From: JAGMES01 sp023128035
GTDB lineage: Bacteria; Bacillota; Halanaerobiia; DY22613
DNA: 30,669 nucleotides
Assembly (NCBI GenBank): GCA_030627905.1
Contig: DAOVRZ010000072.1
Location: forward strand, 1 to 30,669
Reading direction: 5' to 3'
The notes under the pieces were generated by a model. It made no database searches. It saw only the letters and a program-made list of their open reading frames with translations, and was not told where the DNA came from. The translations under genes and the position numbers were made by a program. Shown piece after piece: positions 15,402 through 23,884 of this stretch. The stretch's first letter is position 1. The number at the start of each line of letters is the position of its first letter.

Positions 15402-16166
15402 ATGAAAAATGTTTTAGTCGCTAAAAATGTAAAGAAAATATATGGATCAAAAGGAAATACTTTTACTGCCCTTCACGATATTAATATGGAAATCAAAGAA
15501 GGAGAATTTATTGGGATAATGGGTCCTTCAGGGGCTGGAAAGACTACTCTTTTAAATATTATATCAACCATCGACAAACCTACAACTGGAACTATCACTG
15601 TAGATGGAGACGATATAGCCAAAATGAAGGAACATAAACTATCTACTTTTAGAAGAAATAAACTAGGATTTATATTTCAAGATTATAATCTTCTTGATAC
15701 TTTGACGATAAAAGAAAATATCATACTTCCATTAGCCCTCTCAAAGGTCAATCATAAAGAGATTGAAAAAAGAGCAGCTGAAATTGCTAACACTCTAGGA
15801 ATAACTGAAATTTTGGATAAGTACCCTTATAAAATTTCAGGTGGTCAAAAACAGAGAGCAGCTGCAGCAAGAGCTGTCATCAACAAACCTAACTTAGTGT
15901 TAGCTGATGAGCCTACCGGTAATTTAGATTCAAAATCTTCAAGAGAACTTTTACATTGTTTATGTGATTTAAATGAAAATCATAATGCGACTATCATGAT
16001 GGTAACTCACGACGCTTTCGCAGCAAGTTATTGTAAACGAATATTATTTATAAAAGATGGAGATTTATTCACTGAGCTTGTTAAAGGAGGATCACGCAAA
16101 GAATTCTTCCAAAAAATCATGGATGTGTTAGCAACTCTTGGGGGTGATAACAATGACCTTATTTAG
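15402..16166 (+). CDS. BceA-type ABC transporter ATPase
   Basis: 254 residues with a full ATPase signature: Walker A GPSGAGKTT (41-49), Q-loop Q93, signature SGGQKQR (146-152), Walker B LVLADE (165-170) and H-loop H203. It belongs to the MacB/LolD-like group and, by its FtsX-type partners, to the BceA branch that serves antimicrobial-peptide detoxification and sensing in Firmicutes. The ribosome site is GGGAGG. Its 3' end overlaps the first permease frame by 14 bases. No BceRS two-component system lies in the window. It is complete and would pair with the permease at 18045. Confidence 0.92.
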   Translation: MKNVLVAKNVKKIYGSKGNTFTALHDINMEIKEGEFIGIMGPSGAGKTTLLNIISTIDKPTTGTITVDGDDIAKMKEHKLSTFRRNKLGFIFQDYNLLDTLTIKENIILPLALSKVNHKEIEKRAAEIANTLGITEILDKYPYKISGGQKQRAAAARAVINKPNLVLADEPTGNLDSKSSRELLHCLCDLNENHNATIMMVTHDAFAASYCKRILFIKDGDLFTELVKGGSRKEFFQKIMDVLATLGGDNNDLI

Positions 16167-17981
16167 TATTGCTTTTAAAAATATAATCAACAAGTTTTAG
16201 GTATATCTAAAACTTCTGCAAAAATGAGTAGCATATTCGCTGGCTCATCTATTGTTATTGCGATATTCTCTGGAATATTTATCTGGTACTCAAATTCTTT
16301 CTTTACTAGAAAGAGAAAAAAGGAAATTGCTCTTTACTCTATGTTTGGGATAAAAAGAAGACAAATTGGAAGAATGCTATTTTATGAGAATATTCTCATG
16401 GGAATACTGGCCCTCACTACAGGGATATTAGCTGGAAGTTTGCTGTCAAAACTATTTGTAATGATCTTATTTAGACTTATGGATTATACAACCTATGTCC
16501 AATATTTTATTATTCCAGAAGCGATTTTGAATACAGTCATTATCTTTGCAGTATTATTCCTACTCACATCCATCCATGGATTTACTCTAATTTACCGCTT
16601 TAAGCCAATAGAACTCTTTAAAGCAGAAAAGGCTGGCGATAAAGAACCTAAGACTTCCATTATTATAGCCATAGGCTCCATTATTCTCATTGGAACTGCT
16701 TATTATATCGCATTAAATTTTAAGTTTATTCCAAACTTTATACTCTATGCTTTATCTACTGTTTCTCTGGTTATTATCGGCTCCTTTGGATTCTTTAGTG
16801 CCTCAACATTATTTTTAATAAAATTAGCTAAAAAAAATAAAAAAAGATACTACAAAGGTGTCAACATGATTGGTACCTCTCAACTTTTATATAGAATAAA
16901 AGGGCATGCCAGAACTCTAGCGTTGATTTCTATATTAAGTGCAACAACATTAACTGCAATGGGAGTAACTTTTAGTTTAGCATATGATTTGGCTAAAAAT
17001 GTCGATAATCAACATCTTTACTCCTATGAATATATCAGCTCTGACAAAAGTCTAAATCAAAAAGTAGAAAACGTAATAAAAAAATATCCTACTCATGAGA
17101 TTATAAAATCAGTAGAAATTGATCTTTTACACTTTCAAGGAGCATTAATCGATACTGAAACAGCCCCCTATGTTCCGGGAAACCGATTTTATTTAATATC
17201 TCAAAATAAAATAAACGAAGTACTTAACCATTTGGGAATTGAAAATTTAATTAAAATTAACCATTCGAACGAAGTAGTCATATTCAATCAATATTTTAGA
17301 GAAAGGTTTGAAAAAAGTTATGTAGGTATGACTGCTAAAATAAATTACAATAACAAAAAAGAATTTTTTAAAGTTACTGACCTCAAAAAATACAATTTTT
17401 TGAACCACTACCTTCCTGGTTTAACAATGGTAGTTCATGATGATATATATAAACGATTATTAAAAGATGCTGAAGTGAGAAGATTTAATGTATATGAGAT
17501 TTCAAACAAAAAGAAAAGTGAACAGTTAACCAAAGAAATAGAACAAATTGTGCCAAAAGATGCTGATTTAAAGTCGTACTATACTTCTTATCGAACAACT
17601 TTCGAATCAAAAGGGATTAGCTTATTTATTGGCTCTTTTCTTGGTTTAGTTTTCTTGGTTGCTACAGGTAGTATCATCTACTTTAAACAATTAACTGAAG
17701 CAAATGCTGAAAAAGCAAGATATAAAATCCTAACAAATATCGGTGTCAGCAAAAAAGAAATAGGAAGTTCTATCGCTAGACAAATCCTCTTTGTTTTTGC
17801 TTTGCCACTGATACTAGGGATTATACATAGCATAGTAGGATTAATCGCTTTATCAAAGATGATAAATGCAAACCTGATTGTACCTGTTACTTACACGATT
17901 GGAGCCTACACTTTAATTTATCTGATATACTATGTACTAACAGTAAGTTCATATAGTAAAATTGTGAATTCAAATGAATAG
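16153..17981 (+). pseudogene. BceB-type permease, first copy, broken near its N-terminus
   Basis: The start ATG at 16153 gives MTLFSIAFKNI, identical in style to the second copy, but after 14 codons the frame stops. Compared with the copy at 18045, about 88 bases are missing between two AATATA repeats, removing the first transmembrane helix and shifting the frame. The rest is open for 585 codons from an internal ATG at 16224, which has no ribosome site: FtsX-type helices, a ~200-residue extracellular loop and the C-terminal helices ending SKIVNSNE. It lacks one helix and a proper start and is probably inactive, though a truncated chain could still be made. Confidence 0.8.
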
Positions 17982-18044
17982 AACCACAATATATGGTTCT
18001 CAATGATACAGTTTTTAATTCGTCCAATTTTCGGAGGTGAAACA

Positions 18045-19910
18045 ATGGTATTATTCAATATAGCGTTTAAAAATATAAAAAGAAACTTCTCCACTTACTT
18101 TATTTATTTTATGTCTATGGTATTTAGCATAATGATATTTTATACTTTTACTTCTCTACAATATAATCAACAGGTTTTAAGCCTATCAAAGTTTACTTCT
18201 TTTATAGGGCCAATATTTTTAGTGACTTCTATAATTGTTGCTACTTTCTCTGCAATATTTATATGGTATTCGAATTCTTTCTTCACCAGAAAGAGAAAAA
18301 AAGAAGTTGCTCTCTATTCAATGTTTGGAATTAAAAAACAACAGATTGGAAGATTATTATTTTATGAAAATATAATCATGGGAATATTAGCTCTTGCAGC
18401 AGGAGTATTAGCAGGAAGCATTCTTTCAAAATTATTTATAATGATTCTGGTTAAGCTTATGGGATATTCAGTATATATCAAATTTGTTATCATCCCTAAA
18501 GCGATTGTTCACACCATTATTGTATTTGCAATATTGTTCTTAATCACATCAATTCATGGATACACTCTAATTTACCGATTTAAACTAATAGAACTCTTTA
18601 AAGCAGGAAAAGTCAGTGATAAAGAACCAAAAACTTCAGCAAGCATAGCGATCATCTCTATTTTACTCATTGGGTTGGCTTATTATATTGCTTTAACCCT
18701 TGTGTTTAAGATAGATATCCTTATATATACTTTATCGACTATACTCCTATCTATTATTGGATCTTTTGGTTTCTTTCATGCTTCAACCATATTTATTATA
18801 AAATTAGCCAAGAAAAATAAGAAGAGATATTATAAAGGAATTAACATGATTGGAACATCTCAGCTATTATATCGGATCAAAGGTCATGCTAGAACCCTAG
18901 CTTTAATTGCAATTTTGAGTGCAACTACCTTAACTGCAATCGGAACAACTTACAGTTTATCATATGATTTAACAAAAAATATAGATAAAAAAGTAAAAGA
19001 GATAATTGCAAAATATCCAAAAAATAAATTATTACACTCAATAGAATACGATTTATTAAGGTTTCAGGGAAAGTTCGTTAATCCTAATTCTCCTTCTTCT
19101 GATTCTAAAAATAGGTACTATATAATCGGGGAAAGTAAGATAAATGAAATTCTCAATATGCTCAAAATCAAGGAAGAAATTGTTCTGAATAATCCCAATG
19201 AAGTAATCGTAATCGATCAACTTATTACTTCTATATTAAATGAAGACTATACAAAGATGACGGCAGAGGTCATTTATAATAATGGACAAGAATCTTTTCA
19301 AGTTGTAGATCATAAAGTATTTAGATTTACCAATAGTTTTCTCCCTGACTATATACTAGTCGTTCAGGATGATGTATTTAAACGCTTATACCAATACGGT
19401 ACCATTCGAAGTGTTAAAGGATACAGTATAGCGAATCAAAAGAATAGTGAATCTTCGACAGAAGAGTTAGAAAAAGTTGTACCAGAAGATGCTGAACTAA
19501 TACCGTATTACACTAACTATAGAAATGCTTATGATATGAGAGGATTATTTATATTTATTGGATCCTTCCTCGGTCTTGTATTTTTGGTTGCTACAGGTAG
19601 TATCATATACTTCAAACAGTTAACAGAAGCAAACACTGAAAAAGAAAGGTATAAAATTTTAAAAAATATAGGTGTTAATAATAAAGAAATAAGAACTTCT
19701 ATCGCCAGACAAATTCTATTTGTTTTTGCTCTGCCATTACTCCTTGGCATTTTACACAGTTCAGTAGCTTTAACTGCTTTATCGAAAATAATGAATTCAA
19801 ATCTAATTATTCCTGTTGCTAGTACAATTGGATCTTATACATTGATTTATCTGGTGTATTATGTACTCACTGTTAATTCATATAGTAAAATTGTGAATTC
19901 AAATGAATAG
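18045..19910 (+). CDS. BceB-type ABC transporter permease, second copy
   Basis: 621 residues. The N-terminal helix and FtsX domain (MVLFNIAFKNIKRNFSTYF; WYSNSFFTRKRKKEVALYSM) are intact, followed by further helices, a large extracellular loop and a C-terminal FtsX domain (GSFLGLVFLVATGSIIYFKQ). I chose ATG 18045, after GGAGGTGA. Relative to the first copy it lacks about 16 residues at the start of the extracellular loop (after TKNIDK), in frame. That loop is where BceB-type proteins recognise peptide antibiotics, so specificity may differ. The last ~33 bases of both copies are identical. It follows the broken copy by 63 bases and ends at the terminator at 19932. Confidence 0.88.
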   Translation: MVLFNIAFKNIKRNFSTYFIYFMSMVFSIMIFYTFTSLQYNQQVLSLSKFTSFIGPIFLVTSIIVATFSAIFIWYSNSFFTRKRKKEVALYSMFGIKKQQIGRLLFYENIIMGILALAAGVLAGSILSKLFIMILVKLMGYSVYIKFVIIPKAIVHTIIVFAILFLITSIHGYTLIYRFKLIELFKAGKVSDKEPKTSASIAIISILLIGLAYYIALTLVFKIDILIYTLSTILLSIIGSFGFFHASTIFIIKLAKKNKKRYYKGINMIGTSQLLYRIKGHARTLALIAILSATTLTAIGTTYSLSYDLTKNIDKKVKEIIAKYPKNKLLHSIEYDLLRFQGKFVNPNSPSSDSKNRYYIIGESKINEILNMLKIKEEIVLNNPNEVIVIDQLITSILNEDYTKMTAEVIYNNGQESFQVVDHKVFRFTNSFLPDYILVVQDDVFKRLYQYGTIRSVKGYSIANQKNSESSTEELEKVVPEDAELIPYYTNYRNAYDMRGLFIFIGSFLGLVFLVATGSIIYFKQLTEANTEKERYKILKNIGVNNKEIRTSIARQILFVFALPLLLGILHSSVALTALSKIMNSNLIIPVASTIGSYTLIYLVYYVLTVNSYSKIVNSNE

Positions 19911-19931
19911 AAGAAGAACCCTCAAAGCTAG

Positions 19932-19960
19932 AAACCTCAGAGTAATATCTGAGGTTTTCC
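19932..19960 (+). terminator. Terminator of the Bce-type operon
   Basis: Perfect 10-base stem AAACCTCAGA (19932-19941) with TCTGAGGTTT (19948-19957), then TTTTCC, 21 bases after the permease stop. Confidence 0.8.
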
Positions 19961-20103
19961 TATCTCTTCTATGAGCAATTCTTTTTCCCATAACTTTTTA
20001 ATCAAGCATTTTTTATATATCCACCGCCCGATGTTATTACAAGTTTACTTTTTATGTATAAACGTGTAAAAGAACAACATAAAGTTGCTCTTTTACTAAC
20101 AAA

Positions 20104-20562
20104 TTATCTGTGCCCAACCTTCTGTTGAACTAAATACTTTTTCTTGTTAACTCTTCTTTCACCATCTTGCACCTTAGCCTTTATTTGAAAATCAAGTTTA
20201 GAAATTAACCAAGTGGCGCACCGAACGAAATCAGCATATTTCTGTCTAGTTAATCCATTTTTGATTTCAATTAAACACCTTTCAACTGCATTAATTTCTG
20301 CAAGACTTAAATCATTAATCCTTGGAGAAATTATAAATTTCAATTTATAATTAATTTCCTCAAAGCTCTCTAATCCGGTATCATTTTTATATTTATCTAA
20401 CAACTTACAACATTCGTTTATTTGTTTTTCTACTGCTTTAAAGATATCATCTTTCAGAGTAGCTTTCATTTTTTTCTTCACATCCTTAGCTTTGCTTATT
20501 ACTTCAATTAAATTTGCCCATTTCGAATAATCAAGAACTTCCGCTAAGTCTCTAGCATACAC
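20104..20562 (-). pseudogene. Remnant with a DinD/BRO-like N-terminal segment
   Basis: 152 codons. The first ~30 residues (YARDLAEVLDYSKWANLIEV, then ISKAKD) resemble the conserved segment of DinD and phage BRO-type antirepressors, which normally starts later in the chain after a short leader. Here a stop codon lies three codons before the GTG at the start, so the true N-terminus is lost. The remainder is helical and basic (a QINECCKLLDKYKND region, a C-terminal RRVNKKKYLVQQKVGHR) and is not recognisable. It is probably the truncated remains of a phage-type gene. No ribosome site is visible. Confidence 0.5.
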
Positions 20563-20742
20563 AAATTAATAACCGTCTTCTTAAATATTTTAATTATACC
20601 GTACCTCGTTACCCTTAATACTAAACCTTCTTAGATCAGTTTGTTAATTCAATACTTATTGAAACAACACCCTTTTATTACGACTAATTATATCAGCCAA
20701 TTTAATTGTTTGCAATATTGTCTTAAGGAAAATTAATGTGGT

Positions 20743-20997
20743 TTAAATAGTAAAAATACACATTATAGGTTCACCGTGGCTATTTAAATGTGGATGATCT
20801 GGATACACATTCAATGTTATGGTAGGTTCTATAGATATAGCAAGTGGTTGCCCTCCGTAAATACTATTGGGTTTCCTAGGATATTGCCCTGGAAAAAACA
20901 TCTTTACGTAAAGCTCAGATAGAATTTGAACTTGACGATCAAAATTCTCAACCCGTTCCTTATGACTTGTTAAGACCTGCCTTAACGATTTAAACAA
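20743..20997 (-). pseudogene. Unrecognised gene fragment
   Basis: An 84-codon minus-strand frame from a TTG without a ribosome site; the frame is open for about 15 codons further upstream, to the end of the oxidoreductase remnant. Its composition looks coding (SHKERVENFDRQVQILSELY; PGQYPRKPNSIYGGQPLA; LNVYPDHPHLNSHGEPI). The family is not recognised. A DHPHLNSHGEP-type string is loosely reminiscent of bacterial E2-like folds, but the support is too weak to assert. Both ends look broken. Confidence 0.35.
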
Positions 20998-21040
20998 AGT
21001 CTTGTCTTCTGCATCACCAGAGCAACACTCCCAGACGACA

Positions 21041-21527
21041 TCATTTTAATATAACTCTCCGCATCAGTTTTATCATCTTGTTCTTCTCTATATTATCTAT
21101 ATAAGCTCTTTTCCCGGTTTGTCTGATAATATCTGAATAGATTGGGTAAGCATGAATGATCTGCACTGCTTTTCGAAGTGGTATTTTTAATGTTTTCATA
21201 ACTTGCAATTCATGAATTAACTCTCCTGCTCTCTCCCCTAACACCTTGATATTCAGCTATATGACTAAATCTATAGGGGCCAGTATCAACCTTATATTCA
21301 CCCATAATTTCTAAGCCATATTTACTTATATTCCTTACTTCATTCACAACATGTGCTGCTTTAATTAGTGCTTTGCTTGAAACACATCCAGACCATGTGC
21401 ATTCTCCACCAATTTTATTTCTTTCGATCAAAGCTACCTTTTTTCCCATCCCTATAGAAGTTAATGATGCTGTTATTCCTGCACCACCAGCCCCAATCAC
21501 AATTAGATCATAATTGAAATTTTCCAC
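21041..21527 (-). pseudogene. Pyridine nucleotide-disulfide oxidoreductase, mostly deleted
   Basis: The first ~75 codons encode an FAD-binding N-terminus (YDLIVIGAGGAGITASLTSI) with the redox-active disulfide motif GGECTWSGCVSSKALI of the mercuric reductase / lipoamide dehydrogenase group. After ~30 unrelated codons the frame shifts and continues as LGERAGELIHELQVMKTLKI and AYPIYSDIIRQTGKRAYI, the C-terminal dimerisation domain. About 300 central residues (rest of FAD domain, NAD domain) are gone, so it cannot work. Confidence 0.85.
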
Positions 21528-21638
21528 TTATTTCACCCCCATTTGCTAAACGCAAAAATGGTGTCTGATAAAAACAAACCACTTCTTTGGTTATATTTTA
21601 ACAAACACCACTCGATTCAATTAATTTAATTTATTTTA

Positions 21639-21851
21639 TCAATCCTCTTCTGGCGCATACTCCAAAATCTCACCAGGTTGACAATCTAACACTCTACATA
21701 TAGCGTTTAACGTGGAAAAACGAATTGCTTTCACTTTACCAGTTTTAAGGTTCGATAAATTCACATTCGATATTCCTACACGATCTGCAAGTTCATTAAG
21801 TTGCATCTTCTTCTCAACCAATACCCTATCCAATCTTATAACAATAGCCAT
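21639..21851 (-). CDS. Small Cro/C1-type (XRE) regulator
   Basis: 70 residues, nearly all helix-turn-helix: LNELADRVGISNVNLSNLKT followed by KAIRFSTLNAICRVLDCQPG and a short acidic tail. This is the compact YozG-like XRE type that usually follows a DUF2975 gene. The ribosome site GGGAGTG lies eight bases before ATG 21851. It is 17 bases after the DUF2975 gene and in the same transcript. It may autoregulate the promoter at 22488-22516. Confidence 0.92.
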   Translation of the reverse strand: MAIVIRLDRVLVEKKMQLNELADRVGISNVNLSNLKTGKVKAIRFSTLNAICRVLDCQPGEILEYAPEED

Positions 21852-21868
21852 TTCAAATGCACTCCCTC

Positions 21869-22456
21869 TTATATAGTTGAATCATACTCTTGTTGAAGGA
21901 AACTACCATATTGAAATATTCCTGCGAGAATCAACACTATAAAACCCGTAAATAACATAAAACCATCTGGCTTAAAATTAACATTAACATTATATAGATT
22001 ATATGTATTGATAATTGTCATAGCCACTATGACTGCAGTAGCTTTATAAACTACTGAACCAACCAAAAAAATAACTCCTATCACAGTTATCCTCTTCGCA
22101 TTTTCTTCGGCAAACGGATTATCTTGGGCCACTGTTTTTAATAAATCTCGAAGTTGGCGAAGCAGAATAGCAATTCCAAAAAATAAAATTGTCGTCATCA
22201 GTAGAATAGTCAACAAAATTGGCTTTGCAGATACATTTGATAGAGTTTGAGTATTTACTTCGTAGGTTATAAAATTATCAATTGTTAAATTGAATTGACC
22301 CCACCCAATAAACTTCTGTTGAGGGATAAAAGAGATAATCAATGCTGTAATGACACTGACCACTGTCCCTACTATACACACCCAAAAACTAACTTGCATC
22401 ACAAATTGTAAAACATGAGCCATTCGTTTTAATTTCACCTGATTTAATTTTTTCAT
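21869..22456 (-). CDS. DUF2975 membrane protein
   Basis: 195 residues with four predicted membrane helices, a ~50-residue extracytoplasmic loop after the first, and the family motif LLKTVAQDNPFAEENAKRI between helices two and three. The start at ATG 22456 follows GGGAG by eight bases; a GTG nine bases upstream is too close to that site. DUF2975 proteins are typically encoded with a small XRE regulator, as here, and their function is unknown; the pairing suggests that the membrane protein modulates the regulator. A near-consensus promoter lies just upstream. Confidence 0.88.
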   Translation of the reverse strand: MKKLNQVKLKRMAHVLQFVMQVSFWVCIVGTVVSVITALIISFIPQQKFIGWGQFNLTIDNFITYEVNTQTLSNVSAKPILLTILLMTTILFFGIAILLRQLRDLLKTVAQDNPFAEENAKRITVIGVIFLVGSVVYKATAVIVAMTIINTYNLYNVNVNFKPDGFMLFTGFIVLILAGIFQYGSFLQQEYDSTI

Positions 22457-22487
22457 TACGGTCACTCCCTTCCGTTATCTCAATTAC

Positions 22488-22516
22488 ATTATAACTCTAT
22501 AATTTATGTTTGTCAA
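22488..22516 (-). promoter_or_regulatory. Consensus promoter of the DUF2975-XRE operon
   Basis: Minus-strand TTGACA (22511-22516), 17-base spacer, TATAAT (22488-22493): a perfect sigma-A match, about 30 bases before the start codon. Confidence 0.85.
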
Positions 22517-22533
22517 TAGTTTTTTAATGTTTA

Positions 22534-22551
22534 TCGTTAAATTTTTAACGA
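22534..22551. promoter_or_regulatory. Perfect palindrome upstream of the DUF2975 promoter
   Basis: TCGTTAAA-TT-TTTAACGA is a perfect 18-base palindrome 17 bases upstream of the -35 box. It could be an XRE operator. Its right half belongs to a repeat (TTAACGAATAAAATA) that recurs near 23814, so it may be fortuitous. Confidence 0.35.
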
Positions 22552-22554
22552 ATA

Positions 22555-22657
22555 AAATAAACAAGCAAAAAGACTTCTGGTCAAATTCCAGAAATCCTTG
22601 GTACTCATACACTAAACCCACAAACCATACATAACAGCCTATTCGATTTCTAGGTTT
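22555..22657 (-). repeat. Decayed tRNA-Ser-like 3' half with terminator (copy a)
   Basis: On the minus strand a segment resembling the anticodon loop and long variable arm of a serine tRNA (CTAGAAATCGAATAGGC, then a degenerate variable and T arm; 22598-22657) is followed by a hairpin (22572-22596) and TTTTT. The 5' half of the tRNA is absent. The hairpin part recurs at 23817-23866. Confidence 0.5.
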
Positions 22658-22764
22658 GTTAACTTTTTCTCAAATAGTTTTAAATAATTGTCCCTAACGA
22701 TGCTTTATAGTTTATCTAGTCAACATTTTTAAGTTAGTAACATATAATATAAATAAGAAAACCC

Positions 22765-22793
22765 TTCCACAATGTTTTAAATTATGATATAAT
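22765..22793 (+). promoter_or_regulatory. Promoter of the DUF3990 toxin-like operon
   Basis: TATAAT at 22788-22793 with a weak -35 (TTCCAC, 22765-22770) 17 bases upstream, 38 bases before the GTG start. Confidence 0.5.
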
Positions 22794-22830
22794 GTGACAA
22801 GCATACGTTAGTCTGTGGGAGGAATCAAAA

Positions 22831-23373
22831 GTGATTGACAAACCAAAAATAAAGAAGTTAACTAATTTTCCTAAAATAATCTATCATGGTTCAACTACAG
22901 AATTCCAAAAAAGTTTGAAAACTATTAGAATCAACGTTAGTAGAAAAGATTTAGATTTTGGTCAAGGTTTTTATACAACATCAAATAAAAATCAAGCAAT
23001 TGAATGGGCTCAAGGTAAATCTACTTCTAGACATAAACCATTATTATTGACTTACAAGGTTAATTTTGATATAATTAAAGAACTAAAAGGTAATTTCTTT
23101 GACCTTCCTAATGAAGAATGGGCAAAATTAATATACAAAAATAGAGTTGAAACCACAGACCAATTAGCAGAGTTTGATTATATTTACGGACATTTAGCTG
23201 ATGGTTTTATGTTTAAGTTACTTGAAGAAATTAAAAATGGTTCGAAAAATTTTAACGATTTCAAAAGAGAAATCATCCCAGAAAATTGTAACTTTTTTTA
23301 TTATGATCAACTTGTACTAAAAACAAAACGATCAATTGAAATGCTTACTTTAATTAAAGAGGAGGTGCTATAA
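22831..23373 (+). CDS. DUF3990 protein, ADP-ribosyltransferase-like toxin candidate
   Basis: 180 residues. The start IIYHGST (H19) and LDFGQGFYTTSNKNQAIEWA (Y48) are the two hallmarks of DUF3990, a family related in fold to ADP-ribosyltransferases with the H-Y-E type active site; the third residue is probably one of the acidic residues in the C-terminal half. Such proteins are seen as small toxins paired with a short downstream or upstream partner. The GTG start follows GGGAGGA by seven bases. The stop codon directly abuts the next ATG, so the pair is translationally coupled. The module is flanked by tRNA-like remnants on both sides. Confidence 0.82.
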   Translation: MIDKPKIKKLTNFPKIIYHGSTTEFQKSLKTIRINVSRKDLDFGQGFYTTSNKNQAIEWAQGKSTSRHKPLLLTYKVNFDIIKELKGNFFDLPNEEWAKLIYKNRVETTDQLAEFDYIYGHLADGFMFKLLEEIKNGSKNFNDFKREIIPENCNFFYYDQLVLKTKRSIEMLTLIKEEVL

Positions 23374-23589
23374 ATGATACTAAAAACCCATCAAAAAAAC
23401 TTTATATTAAATACTGTAAAAGAAAAAATAGCTAAAAGACAAAACATTGGACCTGCAAAAGCTCATGAAATAGTTATAAATTCTTCTTTAAATAAAAAGA
23501 TTATTGAAGCACCTACATTTATAGCCCATTGCAGCGTTGATCAACTAGTAGATTTAGTTATGAAAGAAGTAGAACTAACATCGTTCTAG
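23374..23589 (+). CDS. Small partner of the DUF3990 protein, antitoxin candidate
   Basis: 71 residues, helical, with GAGGAGGTG six bases before ATG. The start follows the toxin-like stop codon with no gap. Length, position and a C-terminal IAHCSVDQLVDLVMKE pattern recall the DUF3791 proteins often found with DUF3990, but the match is loose and no DNA-binding motif is evident. If this is a toxin-antitoxin pair, the toxin-first order is less common and would rely on coupling. A terminator follows within ten bases. Confidence 0.6.
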   Translation: MILKTHQKNFILNTVKEKIAKRQNIGPAKAHEIVINSSLNKKIIEAPTFIAHCSVDQLVDLVMKEVELTSF

Positions 23590-23598
23590 GCTTACTAT

Positions 23599-23624
23599 AA
23601 CACCTTTTTGAGGTGTTTTTTCTT
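23599..23624 (+). terminator. Terminator of the DUF3990 operon
   Basis: Stem AACACCT (23599-23605) with AGGTGTT (23611-23617), followed by a T-rich run. It lies ten bases after the stop codon. Confidence 0.8.
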
Positions 23625-23727
23625 TTTTAAATCATTTTCTTCACTTTTAAACAGGTCATTCAAATACTTTTTTTAATTTATTATAACGGCAATTCGTCGA
23701 TTATTTAAATATATCTTCTTAAACCTT

Positions 23728-23812
23728 AAACACACTTTTAACGAAATTCCAGATTTCCTTGCTACTTATGTATGCACACAAACGTACATACATACCGCCT
23801 ATTCAATTTTCA
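23728..23812 (-). repeat. Decayed tRNA-Ser-like 3' half (copy b)
   Basis: Aligns with copy a: an anticodon-loop-like GAAAATTGAATAGGC, then a variable-arm-like part with GTATGTATG, and a shortened hairpin remnant (AATTCCAGATTTCCTTG on the plus strand). It is more eroded than the other copies. A second partial copy of the hairpin part follows at 23815-23866. The stretch 23625-23884 has no gene. Confidence 0.4.
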
Positions 23813-23839
23813 TTAACGAATAAAATACACACGTAAAAA

Positions 23840-23864
23840 GACTTCTGGTCAAATTCCAGAAGTC
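23840..23864 (-). terminator. Terminator of the zinc peptidase gene
   Basis: Perfect stem GACTTCTGG (23840-23848) with CCAGAAGTC (23856-23864), then TTTTTACG on the minus strand. It lies 20 bases after the peptidase stop. The same hairpin family occurs at 22572-22596 and 28995-29026. Confidence 0.75.
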
Positions 23865-23884
23865 CGTGATATACTCGTAGAAGT

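Noticed and set aside
20743..20997. Possible E2-ubiquitin-like fragment (DHPHLNSHGEP).
   Set aside because: One short similarity without the catalytic cysteine context is not enough; kept only as an unrecognised fragment.
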